A stretch of DNA of 64,000 nt from Mariluticola halotolerans (GCF_021611515.1 NZ_CP090960.1:372001-436000), one strand, 5' to 3'; shown: positions 42,372 to 52,562, counted from the first letter of the stretch. Program-made: numbers and translations. Notes: generated from the sequence alone by a model not told the origin.

Positions 42372-42962
42372 CTAGTGGCGCACGACTACTCTGGCGCCGA
42401 CCTTGACCCGTTCATAAAGGTCCGCGACATCGTCATTGGTCAAACGGATGCAGCCCGAGGATACGGCCTGACCGATGGTCCAGGGTTCCGATGTGCCATG
42501 TACGCGGTACAGTGTGCTGCCGATGTAAAGAGCGCGGGCCCCCAGAGGGTTTTCCGGTCCGCCCGGCATATAGGCGGGCAAGCCGGGTACGCGCTTGCGC
42601 ATCTGCGGCGGTGGTGTCCAGCCCGGCCATTCGGCCTTGCGGGTGATGCGGTGTGTGCCACTCCAGCGGAAACCATCGCGGCCGACGCCGATGCCATATT
42701 TGACAGCCTTACCATCGTCGAGGACGAAATAGAGACGACGCTCTGAGGTTTCGACCACGATGGTGCCCGGGCTGTATTTGCCATCATAATCGACGATCGA
42801 TTTCGGAATGGAACTGCCCCGGCGTCCTGCACGTACGGTTGCTGCATCTTCCCAGCTATTGGTATCGGGATTGTAGATGCGTGCGGCGGAAGCGGGTAGG
42901 ATAGTTGTGAGTGACAACAATGCTGTCAGAAAGACGGCTGTTGCGAGTTTCAAAATGTTCAT
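42372..42962 (-). CDS. L,D-transpeptidase (YkuD domain), exported
   Basis: This is 196 residues. The N-terminus MNILKLATAVFLTALLSL is a signal peptide ending about ASAA. The catalytic domain runs from VVETSERRLYFVLDDG, with the HGTSEPWTIG and SSGCIRLTNDDV motifs giving the active-site His and Cys. It cross-links peptidoglycan (3-3 bonds) or attaches proteins in the periplasm. The longer open frame was rejected because the signal peptide fixes the start. It is followed by its own terminator, and the rpiA gene is divergent. Confidence 0.93.
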   Translation of the reverse strand: MNILKLATAVFLTALLSLTTILPASAARIYNPDTNSWEDAATVRAGRRGSSIPKSIVDYDGKYSPGTIVVETSERRLYFVLDDGKAVKYGIGVGRDGFRWSGTHRITRKAEWPGWTPPPQMRKRVPGLPAYMPGGPENPLGARALYIGSTLYRVHGTSEPWTIGQAVSSGCIRLTNDDVADLYERVKVGARVVVRH

Positions 42963-43178
42963 AAGTCTAAATGTCCCCTGCCAGTAGACTGAAGGCAAAC
43001 TACCACTTGCCTCGTCGTTTCCGGTGTTAGCCGGAATATTCCAAACTGAAAAGTGGTGTTCTATGCCGGATAGCACTAGAAACCTCACGGAATTCCTAAT
43101 GTGTTGCCAACTTGCCATATTTTGTGTTCACCAATGCGTGAACAGGCTGATTTGGCGTCTGAAATCCAGGGGAACAGT

Positions 43179-43871
43179 GTGGCAGATATTCAAAAACGAC
43201 AGGCGGCAGAGGCCGCTATGGGCGAAATCCGATCGGGAATGCGAATCGGGCTGGGGACCGGATCGACCGCAAAGCACTTCGTGGATCTGCTTGGCGCGCG
43301 GGTTGCCGAAGGGTTTGAATGCATTTGTGTGCCAACTTCCGAGGTGACAGCCGCACAGGCAAGAGGGCTCAATATTCCCCTCTCAGACCTCGACGCGCTT
43401 GATGGTCTTGACCTGACTGTTGACGGTGCTGACGAGATTGACGGGCAGCGGAACCTGATAAAAGGCGGTGGCGGCGCGTTGCTGCGGGAAAAGATTGTTG
43501 CCGACGCGTCGGCCCGCATGGTGGTGATTGCCGATGGTTCGAAGGTTGTGGATCAGCTTGGTGCGTTTCCACTGCCAATTGAAGTCAATATGTTCGGTCT
43601 GGGTGCGACGCGGGCGCGGGTGAACGCGGTTATCAAGGCGCATGGCGCCGAGGGTGGACTGGAATTGCGGCAGGGTGCAGACGGGCAAGCTTTCCGAACC
43701 GATGGCGGTCACCTGATATTCGATGCATTTTTTGGCCGCATTTCCGATGCAAAAGCCCTTTCTGCCGCGCTTTTGGACGTGCCGGGGGTTGTGCAACACG
43801 GATTGTTTATTGATATGTGTGATGCAGCCTATATTGCGCGCGCGGATGGTGTTGCCAAGCTTGGCGACTGA
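43179..43871 (+). CDS. rpiA: Ribose-5-phosphate isomerase A
   Basis: This is 230 residues from the chosen start. It has GLGTGSTAKHFVDLL for the phosphate loop, LTVDGADEID with the catalytic aspartates, IKGGGGALLREK with the lysine and catalytic glutamate, and EVNMFG. A GTG at 43179 with AGGGG seven bases upstream matches the usual family length; ATGs at 43101 and 43134 would add residues without family support. It links the pentose phosphate path to the sugar pathways. The DUF2059 gene follows. Confidence 0.94.
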   Translation: MADIQKRQAAEAAMGEIRSGMRIGLGTGSTAKHFVDLLGARVAEGFECICVPTSEVTAAQARGLNIPLSDLDALDGLDLTVDGADEIDGQRNLIKGGGGALLREKIVADASARMVVIADGSKVVDQLGAFPLPIEVNMFGLGATRARVNAVIKAHGAEGGLELRQGADGQAFRTDGGHLIFDAFFGRISDAKALSAALLDVPGVVQHGLFIDMCDAAYIARADGVAKLGD

Positions 43872-43914
43872 TGACTGAATTTTGCAAATATCTTGGATTG
43901 GCCAGGGACTTATC

Positions 43915-44421
43915 ATGAAGAGAACTCACAAACTGAACAGCATTCTGTGTGTTGTTTCCGCCGCCTGGCTTTTGGCAGCAGCCCCTTTGGCCGCGCAGGA
44001 GCTTTCGCCTGAGCAGCTTGATCTGGCGCGTAAATATGTTGAGCTGACCGACCGGTCCCAGGTTTATGAAGTGTCGGTTGTGCAGACGGGTATTGATGCG
44101 TTGAAGACGCTTGTGAGCCAGAATCCGAGTGTTGGCGACGAAATCAACACTGCCATTGGCGATACCGTAAAGAGCTATAACGGCCGCAAGAACGAGCTGA
44201 TTGACCAGTTTGCGCGCATTTATGCGGCGCGGTTCACGGTTGAGGAATTGCAGACGATTGTTGATTTCTACTCCAGCGATGTGGGGCAGAAACTGTCGAA
44301 AGAGAATTTTGAAGCCAACCGGCAGATTTCGACGGTGCTCAGCATCTTCCAGCAGAATTTGCGGGTTGAGTTTCTCGCCCAGGTGCGCGCCACGCTCAAG
44401 GAGCGCGGTATTGATATTTAG
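43915..44421 (+). CDS. DUF2059 exported protein
   Basis: This is 168 residues. A signal peptide (SILCVVSAAWLLAAAPLAAQ) is followed by a helical DUF2059 domain with FARIYAARFTVEELQTIVDF and YSSDVGQKL, the signature block. It is probably periplasmic and of unknown function. It lies 43 bp after rpiA, is probably co-transcribed and is followed by a strong terminator. Confidence 0.88.
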   Translation: MKRTHKLNSILCVVSAAWLLAAAPLAAQELSPEQLDLARKYVELTDRSQVYEVSVVQTGIDALKTLVSQNPSVGDEINTAIGDTVKSYNGRKNELIDQFARIYAARFTVEELQTIVDFYSSDVGQKLSKENFEANRQISTVLSIFQQNLRVEFLAQVRATLKERGIDI

Positions 44422-44444
44422 ACCGGCAATGCCGATCTAGATTA

Positions 44445-44472
44445 GACCCCGCCTTGTGCGGGGTCTTTTTTT
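44445..44472 (+). terminator. Rho-independent terminator after the rpiA-DUF2059 unit
   Basis: GACCCCGC and GCGGGGTC arms enclose a 5-base loop and are followed by seven T residues. Confidence 0.92.
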
Positions 44473-44528
44473 GTGCGAAGCGCCACCCCGTAGCGCAGAG
44501 CGCAGTCGGCATAGTGTAAGGAAGACAG

Positions 44529-45905
44529 ATGACTGAAGCGTATGATCTTGTTGTAATCGGTGCCGGTTCTGGCGGTGTCCGGGCGGCGCGCATGGCCTCG
44601 TCCCATGGCGCGCGCGTGGCGATTATCGAGGAATACCGGGTCGGCGGCACATGCGTTATTCGGGGATGTGTGCCCAAAAAGCTGTTTGTCTATGCCAGCC
44701 GGTTCAGCGAAGTATTTGATATTGCCGGGAGTTTTGGCTGGTCGGTGGACGCCAGCTTTGACTGGGCGACCTTGCTGGCCAACAAGAACAAGGAAATCGA
44801 CCGGCTGGAAAATGCCTATGTCTCGACGCTTGAGAAATGGGATGTTGAGATTATCCGGGACCGGGGCGTGATTGAGGGCCCGAATGCGGTGCGGCTGAAG
44901 AATGCTGACCGTGTTCTTGAGGCCAAGCACATTCTGGTGGCGACTGGCGGGCATCCGTTCAAGCCTGCAATCCAGGGCGCTGATCTGGCCATTACCTCGA
45001 ATGAGGCATTTCATCTTGAAACCCTGCCGGACTCCATTCTGATTGAGGGTGGCGGGTATATTGCTGTGGAGTTTGCCGGGATATTTGCCGGGCTTGGCGT
45101 GAAAACCACGCTGGCTTATCGCGGCGACCGGATTTTGCGCGGCTTTGACGACGACATGCGTGTCGGGCTTGAAGAAGGCATGCGCAGCCGGGGCATCAAT
45201 TTCATCTATAATGCGTGCACCGAACGGCTGGAGCAGGCTGACAAGGGCATTCGGGCCATCTTTTCCGACGGGCAGGACCATCGTTACGGAGCGGTGATGT
45301 ATGCGACGGGACGTGTGCCGAACACGATGGGGCTGGGGCTGGAAAATGCCGGTGTGCAGCTGACCCCGCGCGGTGCGGTTGCCGTCGACAAATTCTCGGC
45401 GACCAATGTTGCCTCGATCCATGCCGTGGGCGATGTGACTGACCGGGTGGCGCTGACGCCGATTGCCATTCGCGAAGGGGCGGCGTTTGTGGAGACCATA
45501 TTCAACAGCAATCCCACGGCGGTGGACCACAGCCTTATTCCAACCGCTGTATTTTCCGAGCCGGAACTGGGTGTGTTGGGGCTGACTGAAGCGCAGGCGG
45601 CGATGGTATGCGATATCGACGTTTATGTGGCCCGGTTCCGCCCGATGATGAATACGCTCAGTGACAAGCCGGAGCGCATGGTCCTGAAGCTGATCACCGA
45701 AAAGGGCGGCGGCAAGGTGCTGGGATGCCATATTCTGGGGCCGGGCGCTGGCGAAATGATTCAGCTGGTCGCGATCCCCATGGCGATGGGCGCGAACAAG
45801 GCGGACTTTGACCGGGCTGTTGCGGTGCACCCGACTGCCGCGGAAGAGCTGGTGACGTTCAAAGCCCCGAACTACACTTATACCAATGGTGAAAAAGACC
45901 TATAA
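44529..45905 (+). CDS. gor: Glutathione-disulfide reductase
   Basis: This is 458 residues. It has IGAGSGGVRAARMAS for FAD, the redox-active disulfide GGTCVIRGCVPKK, the second nucleotide fold GGGYIAVEFAGIFAGLG, FAD contact AVGDVTDRVALTP and the C-terminal HPTAAEE with the catalytic His-Glu pair. It keeps glutathione reduced using NADPH, supporting the GST and GFA proteins in the window. It follows the terminator and has a short leader. Confidence 0.95.
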   Translation: MTEAYDLVVIGAGSGGVRAARMASSHGARVAIIEEYRVGGTCVIRGCVPKKLFVYASRFSEVFDIAGSFGWSVDASFDWATLLANKNKEIDRLENAYVSTLEKWDVEIIRDRGVIEGPNAVRLKNADRVLEAKHILVATGGHPFKPAIQGADLAITSNEAFHLETLPDSILIEGGGYIAVEFAGIFAGLGVKTTLAYRGDRILRGFDDDMRVGLEEGMRSRGINFIYNACTERLEQADKGIRAIFSDGQDHRYGAVMYATGRVPNTMGLGLENAGVQLTPRGAVAVDKFSATNVASIHAVGDVTDRVALTPIAIREGAAFVETIFNSNPTAVDHSLIPTAVFSEPELGVLGLTEAQAAMVCDIDVYVARFRPMMNTLSDKPERMVLKLITEKGGGKVLGCHILGPGAGEMIQLVAIPMAMGANKADFDRAVAVHPTAAEELVTFKAPNYTYTNGEKDL

Positions 45906-46048
45906 ATCCGCATTCTGGATAAACCAATTCAATCAGAATGTGAGACGGATGCGGCATGTTTGGGCCGATTATCCTTGGCAGGGCGGGCCGCCCTTGGTAG
46001 ACCCGCGCTCAAATTCGTCCTTAGCCCGAGCAATTTGCGAGTAAAATC

Positions 46049-47428
46049 ATGAGCACCTGGACCCCTGACAGCTGGAGACAAAAGCCCGTTTTGCAGGTGC
46101 CTGCCTATCCGGATAGCGCGGCCCTGGCGCGGGCAGAGGCCCGGTTGGCAACGTTTCCGCCGCTTGTGTTTGCCGGCGAGGCCCGGGATCTGAAAACCCA
46201 TCTGGGTGATGTGGCGCGGGGCGAGGCGTTTTTGCTGCAGGGCGGCGATTGTGCTGAAAGTTTTGCCGAGCATGGCGCTGACCATATCCGGGATTTCTTC
46301 CGCGTGTTCCTGCAGATGGCGGTTGTTTTGACCCATGGCGCTTCAAAGCCGGTGGTCAAGGTTGGCCGCGTGGCCGGCCAGTTTGCCAAGCCGCGTTCGG
46401 CGGATACGGAAACCGTGGATGGTGTGGAGCTGCCAAGCTATCGCGGCGATATCATCAATGGCATTGAGTTTACCCCGGAAGCCCGCATTCCGGACCCTGA
46501 GCGCCTTGTCATGGCGTATCGGCAGTCAGCGGCAACGCTGAACCTGTTGCGGGCCTTTGCCTCGGGCGGTTTTGCCAATCTTGAGCGGGTGCATGAATGG
46601 ACCGTTGGCTTCATGAAGGGGTCCAACTGGTTCCCCGCCTATGAAGATGTCGCCCAAAAGATTGATGGCGCGATCAACTTCATGCGGGCGATGGGGATTA
46701 CGGCGGACAATACGCCCGCCTTGCGCGAGACCAAGTTCTTCACCAGCCACGAAGCGCTGCTGCTTGGGTATGAAGAAGCGCTGACGCGGCAGGATTCCAT
46801 CACCGATGAATATTATGCCACATCGGGGCATATGCTGTGGATCGGTGACCGGACCCGGCAGCCTGATGGCGCGCATGTTGAATATTTCGCCGGTATCAAG
46901 AACCCGATCGGGATCAAGTGCGGGCCGAGCCTGAGCAATGAAGACCTGTTGCAATTGCTCGATAAGCTGAACCCGAACAATGAGGCGGGGCGCATTACGC
47001 TGATCGGCCGTTTTGGTGCCGAGAAGGTGCGTGAGCATCTGCCGCGGCTTATTGAGGCTGTGAAGGCTTCCGGACATACGGTTGTGTGGTGCTGCGACCC
47101 GATGCACGGCAATACGATCAAGGCGAATAATGGCTACAAGACGCGCCCGTTTGATCTGGTGCTGGCCGAAGTGAAGGCGTTTTTTGAGGTGCATCGCGAG
47201 ATGGGCACCTATGCCGGTGGCATTCACGTTGAAATGACCGGTGACGATGTGACCGAGTGCGTGGGTGGTGTGTCGGCTGTGACCGAGGCGAGCCTTTCGG
47301 ACCGGTATCACACGCATTGTGACCCGCGCCTCAATGCCAGTCAGGCGCTGGAACTGGCGTTTCTGGTGGCCGCGGAAATTGCCGGGCAGAACCCGGCCCA
47401 GGCCAATCAGGATGCCGTTGCCAGCTAG
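46049..47428 (+). CDS. Class II 3-deoxy-7-phosphoheptulonate synthase
   Basis: This is 459 residues of the plant-like (class II, AroA-II) type. It has [13 protein letters not shown] with the metal-binding Cys, [38 protein letters not shown] and [12 protein letters not shown]. It condenses PEP and erythrose 4-phosphate as the first step of aromatic biosynthesis. A 7-bp GC palindrome (AGGGCGG/CCGCCCT) lies about 70 bp upstream; no leader peptide for attenuation was found. It stands alone after gor. Confidence 0.95.
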   Translation: MSTWTPDSWRQKPVLQVPAYPDSAALARAEARLATFPPLVFAGEARDLKTHLGDVARGEAFLLQGGDCAESFAEHGADHIRDFFRVFLQMAVVLTHGASKPVVKVGRVAGQFAKPRSADTETVDGVELPSYRGDIINGIEFTPEARIPDPERLVMAYRQSAATLNLLRAFASGGFANLERVHEWTVGFMKGSNWFPAYEDVAQKIDGAINFMRAMGITADNTPALRETKFFTSHEALLLGYEEALTRQDSITDEYYATSGHMLWIGDRTRQPDGAHVEYFAGIKNPIGIKCGPSLSNEDLLQLLDKLNPNNEAGRITLIGRFGAEKVREHLPRLIEAVKASGHTVVWCCDPMHGNTIKANNGYKTRPFDLVLAEVKAFFEVHREMGTYAGGIHVEMTGDDVTECVGGVSAVTEASLSDRYHTHCDPRLNASQALELAFLVAAEIAGQNPAQANQDAVAS

Positions 47429-47540
47429 CCTTTCGCCACGTGCTTTAAGTAAATGTGCGGAGATTTAGGGGAAGATTAACCCTAATGGGGCATGAATATC
47501 TTCGATTGTTTGGGTTTGTCCCGCGTACCGGAGAAGATTT

Positions 47541-48410
47541 ATGCCCCGTTTTATCCCGGCTGTAGCGCTTGCTGGCGCTGTTCTGTGCTCTGCACCTGCC
47601 TTTGCAGCAGATTACCTTGAAGGTATGCCCGGCGGTTTTCGTGATGGCTACAAGGCCGACTGGGATATGAGCGATGCGGGTGATCCGCTGGATTTCGAAT
47701 TTGGTACCCGCTACTGGTATTCGATGGGGCGGTTCAACATGAACAGCGCGTCGGACAGTTTCAGCACCAATGACACCGGGCATGTTCTCGAGCTTTACGG
47801 GCGCATCGACGATAATTCGACCGCGACCTATCTCAAGGGAATTGCCGGGTATTCTGTTGCATTGAACTCGGATTACAACACCTCCGGCGCGACCGGCAGT
47901 TCCGAGGGCGGGCAGGTTTATTATGCCGGTGCCGATTTCGGCTATCTGGGGCTGGGCAACGAGAATTTCGGCTTTGGCGGCTTTGTCGGCTATCAGTTCC
48001 AGAATGACTCGCCGTTTACCGGGCGGCATCTGGGGAACACGACGAATATCAATTACAACATGTTGCGCCTTGGGCTGGCAGCACGTGCCAACCTTGGCGA
48101 CCAGGTGGATCTGACCGCAGAAGCGGCGATTATTCCCTATGCACGGGTCGATGGGCAATTGGCGATGGACCCGACAGTGGGCGCCAGCTCCGGCGGCTCG
48201 CTTGAGGGCACGCTTTATGGCGCTGCGGGCGAGGTGATGCTCGGCTTCCATCCAACGGACAACATGACCATTCGCGGTGGTGGACGTGCCTGGTATCTGA
48301 CCGGGCCGGCCAATGTGGCCTACACACCTTCGGGTGGTGGCGCGGAAACGCCATCAAGCTTCTCGCTGTTCCGGTTCGGGGCGCTTGCGGAACTCACCTA
48401 CGCGTTCTAG
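47541..48410 (+). CDS. Outer membrane beta-barrel protein
   Basis: This is 289 residues. A signal peptide (AVALAGAVLCSAPAFAA) precedes alternating hydrophobic strands such as FGFGGFVGYQFQND and LRFGLAARANLG-like repeats, and the last residue is phenylalanine (LAELTYAF), the usual BAM recognition end. It resembles the Omp25/opacity-type barrels of Hyphomicrobiales. Probable role is outer-membrane structure or small-solute passage. Single gene. Confidence 0.82.
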   Translation: MPRFIPAVALAGAVLCSAPAFAADYLEGMPGGFRDGYKADWDMSDAGDPLDFEFGTRYWYSMGRFNMNSASDSFSTNDTGHVLELYGRIDDNSTATYLKGIAGYSVALNSDYNTSGATGSSEGGQVYYAGADFGYLGLGNENFGFGGFVGYQFQNDSPFTGRHLGNTTNINYNMLRLGLAARANLGDQVDLTAEAAIIPYARVDGQLAMDPTVGASSGGSLEGTLYGAAGEVMLGFHPTDNMTIRGGGRAWYLTGPANVAYTPSGGGAETPSSFSLFRFGALAELTYAF

Positions 48411-48494
48411 CGCCTGACGGGCTGGCAGCGCTTGCCCTGTGCGGCGCGGCAGGATAAGTCTTGCCGCGTTTTCCACTAGCTTCGAGCTGCTTAC

Positions 48495-50165
48495 GTGACC
48501 GACCGACTTCGCATTGCCCTGGCGCAGCTGAACCCCACGGTTGGCGCTATTCAGGCCAATTTTGCACTTGCAAAAGAGGCGCTGGACAAGGCCGAGGCCG
48601 CCAAGGCCGATATCCTGCTTTTCCCGGAATTGTGCCTGACGGGCTATTTTCCCGATGATCTGCTGTTCAAGCCGCAATTTGTGGCGGACGCGATTGCTGC
48701 CGCCAAGGCGCTGGCCAAACTGAGCCGTGACACTGGTGTAAGCCTGTTGATCCCGACGATCTGGCGGGAAGGCGACAAGCTTTACAATGCTGTTGTGCTG
48801 GCTGAGGACGGGGCCGTTCTGGATGTGCGGTTCAAGCATGATCTGCCCAATGACGATGTTTTCTATGAGAAACGCTATTTTACTGCCGGGCCGCTGCCTG
48901 AGCCGCTGACCGTGTGCGGGGTGCGCATCGGTGTGCCGATCTGCGAGGATATCTGGTGGACCCCGGTTTGTGCGGCGCTGCAAGAGGCCGGCGCGGAAAT
49001 GCTGCTGTGCCCGAACGGCTCGCCCTATTGGCGTGACAAGCACCATGTGCGGCGCGAGCTGGTGCGGGCGCGGATCAAGGAAACCGGGCTGCCGCTGATC
49101 TATCTCAATCAGGTGGGCGGGCAGGACGAACTGGTGTTTGACGGGGCTTCGTTCGGGATGGATGCATCGGGCGAACTGGTGCTTGAGGGCGAATCTTTTA
49201 AATCGGACTTTATTGTTTCGGATTGGGAGAAGACCGGGGACACATGGGCTTGTGTTGCGGGGCCGAAGCTCGATCTGGTCTCGGTCGATGAAGCGCCGTG
49301 GCGGGCCTGCGTGCTGGGCTTGCGCGATTATTTGCGCAAGAACGGTTTCAAACAGGTGGTTTTGGGGCTGTCGGGCGGGATCGATTCTGCTGTGGTGGCG
49401 GCGATTGCCGTGGATGCGGTGGGGCCTCAGAACGTGCACTGCATCATGCTGCCTTACCGGTATACCTCGAAAGAGAGCCTTAAAGACGCTGAGGATTGTG
49501 CCAGGCTTTTGGGCGTGCGTTATGACGTGGTGGCGATTGGCGGGCCGGTTGATGCGGCGCTGGGCGAATTGCAGCCGGTATTTGGCGACCACACGGAAGG
49601 GCTGACCGAGGAAAACATCCAGTCGCGCATGCGCGGGACGATGCTGATGGCGATTTCCAACAAGCTGGGGTCAATGCTGTTGACCACCGGCAACAAGTCG
49701 GAAATGGCGGTGGGGTATGCCACGATTTATGGCGACATGAATGGCGGCTTCAACCCGATCAAGGATCAGCTGAAAATGCAGGTCTATCATCTGGCGGCAT
49801 GGCGCAATGCGCATATGCCCGACGATTGTTTTGGGCCTGAGGGCACGGTTATTCCGCAGGCGATCATTTCGAAAGCGCCGAGCGCTGAATTGCGGCCGGA
49901 CCAGACCGATCAGGACAGCCTGCCGCCATATCCCGTGCTGGATGCCATTCTGGTGGCGATGATCGAGGAAGAGCTGTCGGTGGCCGAAATTGTGGCCAAG
50001 GGCTTTGAGCGCGATCTGGTGAAGCGGATCGAGAAGCTGGTCAATATTGCTGAATACAAGCGGCGGCAGTCCGCGCCGGGCGTGAAGCTGACGCCGAAGG
50101 CGTTCGGGCAGGGCCGCAAATATCCGATTACCAATGGCTACAGGGATGAAACCGGTTCCAAATGA
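48495..50165 (+). CDS. nadE: Glutamine-dependent NAD+ synthase
   Basis: This is 556 residues in two domains. The N-terminal nitrilase-type glutaminase supplies the Glu in FPELCLTGY, Lys in VRFKHDLPN and Cys in GVPICEDIW. The C-terminal synthetase has the P-loop SGGIDSAVVA, GNKSEMAVGY and the substrate loop near QTDQDSLPPYPVLD. It makes NAD from deamido-NAD using glutamine. The start codon is a GTG with only a weak upstream purine stretch. Its stop overlaps the gltX start by four bases. Confidence 0.95.
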   Translation: MTDRLRIALAQLNPTVGAIQANFALAKEALDKAEAAKADILLFPELCLTGYFPDDLLFKPQFVADAIAAAKALAKLSRDTGVSLLIPTIWREGDKLYNAVVLAEDGAVLDVRFKHDLPNDDVFYEKRYFTAGPLPEPLTVCGVRIGVPICEDIWWTPVCAALQEAGAEMLLCPNGSPYWRDKHHVRRELVRARIKETGLPLIYLNQVGGQDELVFDGASFGMDASGELVLEGESFKSDFIVSDWEKTGDTWACVAGPKLDLVSVDEAPWRACVLGLRDYLRKNGFKQVVLGLSGGIDSAVVAAIAVDAVGPQNVHCIMLPYRYTSKESLKDAEDCARLLGVRYDVVAIGGPVDAALGELQPVFGDHTEGLTEENIQSRMRGTMLMAISNKLGSMLLTTGNKSEMAVGYATIYGDMNGGFNPIKDQLKMQVYHLAAWRNAHMPDDCFGPEGTVIPQAIISKAPSAELRPDQTDQDSLPPYPVLDAILVAMIEEELSVAEIVAKGFERDLVKRIEKLVNIAEYKRRQSAPGVKLTPKAFGQGRKYPITNGYRDETGSK

Positions 50166-51487
50166 CGACTGTACGCTTTGCGCCTTCACCGACCGGCCAA
50201 ATCCATCTGGGCAATGCCCGGCCTGCGCTGCTGAACTGGCTCTATGCCCGGGCCAATGCAGGCAAATATGTGCTGCGGTTTGACGATACCGATCTGGAGC
50301 GGTCGAAGCGGGAATATGCGGATGCGATCGAGACGGACCTTGCCTGGCTGGGGGTGAGCCCGGACCTGATTGTGCGCCAGTCGGAGCGGTTCGACCTTTA
50401 TAATGCGGCGCGTGACCGGCTGGTGGCGATGGGGCGGCTTTATCCCTGCTATGAGACGCCGGATGAGCTGGACCGCCGCCGGGCGCGGGCGCGGGCCATG
50501 GGGCGGCCGCCGATTTATGACCGGGCGGCGCTGAGCCTGACCGATGAAGACCGTGCCAAGCTGGAGGCCGAGGGGCGCAAGCCGCACTGGCGCTTCAAAC
50601 TGGATGCCAAGCCGGTGACGTTTAATGACCTCATTCGCGGCGAGCAGACGGTCAATACCGCCTCGATGTCCGATCCGGTGCTGATCCGGGGGGATGGGAC
50701 CTATCTCTACACGCTCCCCTCGGTGGTTGATGACATTGATCTGGGGATCAGCCACGTCATTCGCGGTGAGGACCATGTGTCCAATTCGGGCGTGCAGATT
50801 GAACTGTTTGAGGCATTGGGGGCGACCCCGCCGGTTTTTGCGCATCATAATCTTTTGACCGATGAGCAGGGGCAGGGGCTGTCGAAGCGGCTTGGGTCGC
50901 TGGCGATTGCTGAATTGCGGGCCGACGGGTTCGAGGCGATTGCGGTGGCGACCATGGCGACGCTGACCGGCACCAGCGTGGCGATTGAGCCTGTGGCCTC
51001 AACTGACGAACTGGCAACGAAGCTTGATTTCTCGATGATCTCGCACGGGCCGGCGCGTTATGCCCCCGCCGAGCTGGAAAGCCTCAATGCGCGCATTCTG
51101 CATGCCATGCCCTATGATGTGGCCGCGCCACGGCTGAAAGCGCTGGGGCTTGAGGGTGAGGCGATGTGGCTGGCGCTACGGGAAAACCTGAAGCGGTTTG
51201 ATGACATCACCGACTGGGCCAGGCTGATTTCCGGGCCGGTTGCTTCTGCGGCCAGTGCGGACGACACGGCATTTCTGGCCGAGGCCGCGGCGTTGCTGCC
51301 GCAGGAGCCGTGGGATGAGACGACCTGGCGCGACTGGACGTCTGCGCTCAAGGAGACGAGCGGGCGCAAGGGGAAGAGCCTGTTCGAGCCGCTAAGGCTG
51401 GCGCTGACGGGCCGTCATGATGGTCCTGAACTCAGGATCCTTTTGCCTTTGATTGGCCGTAAGGCGTGTCTGGACCGACTAGCCTGA
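50162..51487 (+). CDS. gltX: Glutamate-tRNA ligase (GltX family, second-copy type)
   Basis: This is 441 residues. It has the class I HIGH-like motif RFAPSPTGQIHLGNAR, then FDDTDLERS, VIRGEDHVSNSGVQI and the KMSKS-like GQGLSKRLGS. Length and sequence fit the shorter bacterial GluRS that many alphaproteobacteria carry as one of two copies. It charges tRNA with glutamate (or mischarges tRNA-Gln for the amidotransferase). Its start overlaps nadE, so translation is coupled, and its 3' end overlaps the convergent DUF2865 gene by 56 bases. Confidence 0.92.
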   Translation: MTTVRFAPSPTGQIHLGNARPALLNWLYARANAGKYVLRFDDTDLERSKREYADAIETDLAWLGVSPDLIVRQSERFDLYNAARDRLVAMGRLYPCYETPDELDRRRARARAMGRPPIYDRAALSLTDEDRAKLEAEGRKPHWRFKLDAKPVTFNDLIRGEQTVNTASMSDPVLIRGDGTYLYTLPSVVDDIDLGISHVIRGEDHVSNSGVQIELFEALGATPPVFAHHNLLTDEQGQGLSKRLGSLAIAELRADGFEAIAVATMATLTGTSVAIEPVASTDELATKLDFSMISHGPARYAPAELESLNARILHAMPYDVAAPRLKALGLEGEAMWLALRENLKRFDDITDWARLISGPVASAASADDTAFLAEAAALLPQEPWDETTWRDWTSALKETSGRKGKSLFEPLRLALTGRHDGPELRILLPLIGRKACLDRLA

Positions 51488-52562
51488 CCTTGCGGTCGCC
51501 AATGGTGACGGTGCGCTGAGGGGTTTGTGCCAGGGGCGTGAAGGCTGGGGCGATTGCCGGGGTTTCACCCTCCTGTAGCGGCCGGCGGCGCGGCAGCGGC
51601 ACGTGAATGACGTCTGCCGTGATAATCTCACGGGCACGGCGCGGGTCGCGTACGGGCAAAGGGAATGAAGCGTTTTCGAATTCAACAATGGCGCGGGAGC
51701 CGGTGCCGTCAGCGCTGGCGGTGAGGCTGATCGCGCCGTAATCGATCTGCTGTTTGCAGGTGCAGCTTTTGTCGAATTCGCGGCGGTAGCGGAAGGCATT
51801 GCCCAGAGAGGTATAGGGCTGGCCGTTGATGCTGACCATGTCTTCAGGGTTTTCGCCGGGATTGCGGTAATAATAGAGTTCGACATCCGTGCCGGGACAC
51901 TGGGCCTGGCACTGGCTGGCATCCTCGCCAAGATAATCGCTGACGGTGGAAAAGCTCACCGGCCAGTAATACCCGTCGCAGGAGCGGACGCAGACGGTGC
52001 GCAGGGTGGACATGCCGCCATAGCCGTAATCATAGCCGAAGCCTTCATCAACAATGTCCCCTTCGCGGCCAAAGAGAAGGTCGAACAGATTGCCTGATGT
52101 GCGGCGATTGTCGCGTGTGGTGACGGTTGCGCGCGAGCGCGTGCCTGTGCCGCAGCCGAAGCGGGCGACCTGTTGCAAGGCCAGTTCACGCTGTTCCATG
52201 ACGGCCTGACCGGTCTGGATGTTGGCGGCGAGCTTGTTATAGGCGGCACGGCCCTGGGTGATGCGGCGGGCAACCAGACGGCATTCGCGGTTAAGGCGCG
52301 CACCCTGATTGAGCTGGGCCTGACAACCGCCGCGCACAAAAATGCTTTCGGCATCCTGCATGTCGGCGGCGATGCGGCGGGCGTCGCGGGTATTGCTTTC
52401 CAGATTGCGGAAATCGCGGTTACGGTCGAGAGACGAGAGGGTGCGCGAAAGCTGGTCGCAGCTCTGGGACTGGGCGTAGGCCAGTTGATCGGCTGAAATG
52501 CCGACGAGCGCGACGGCGAGGAAAACAGATCTGCGCAACAGGTTAGTCAGTGTCATGCGCAT
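51432..52562 (-). CDS. DUF2865 exported protein
   Basis: This is 376 residues from the chosen ATG at 52562, which begins a hydrophobic signal sequence (LLRRSVFLAVALVGISADQL). The mature part has a helical N-terminal half (QSCDQLSRTLSSLDRNRDF), the DUF2865 core VCVRSCDGYYWPVSFST with the cysteine pairs CQAQCPG, and a basic Pro-rich tail. A longer open frame to 52730 overlaps the FAH gene and was rejected. Probably periplasmic; function unknown. It overlaps the gltX end. Confidence 0.85.
   Translation of the reverse strand: MRMTLTNLLRRSVFLAVALVGISADQLAYAQSQSCDQLSRTLSSLDRNRDFRNLESNTRDARRIAADMQDAESIFVRGGCQAQLNQGARLNRECRLVARRITQGRAAYNKLAANIQTGQAVMEQRELALQQVARFGCGTGTRSRATVTTRDNRRTSGNLFDLLFGREGDIVDEGFGYDYGYGGMSTLRTVCVRSCDGYYWPVSFSTVSDYLGEDASQCQAQCPGTDVELYYYRNPGENPEDMVSINGQPYTSLGNAFRYRREFDKSCTCKQQIDYGAISLTASADGTGSRAIVEFENASFPLPVRDPRRAREIITADVIHVPLPRRRPLQEGETPAIAPAFTPLAQTPQRTVTIGDRKVRLVGPDTPYGQSKAKGS

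Noticed and set aside
44442-45830. 462-codon minus-strand frame opposite gor
   Set aside because: Antisense shadow: gor has all family motifs, the opposite frame has none and reflects GC-rich codon bias.
45911-45941. CATTCTG/CAGAATG dyad after gor
   Set aside because: Long spacer and no T-run; too weak to call a terminator.
46526-47317. 263-codon frame opposite the DAHP synthase gene
   Set aside because: Antisense shadow without family features.
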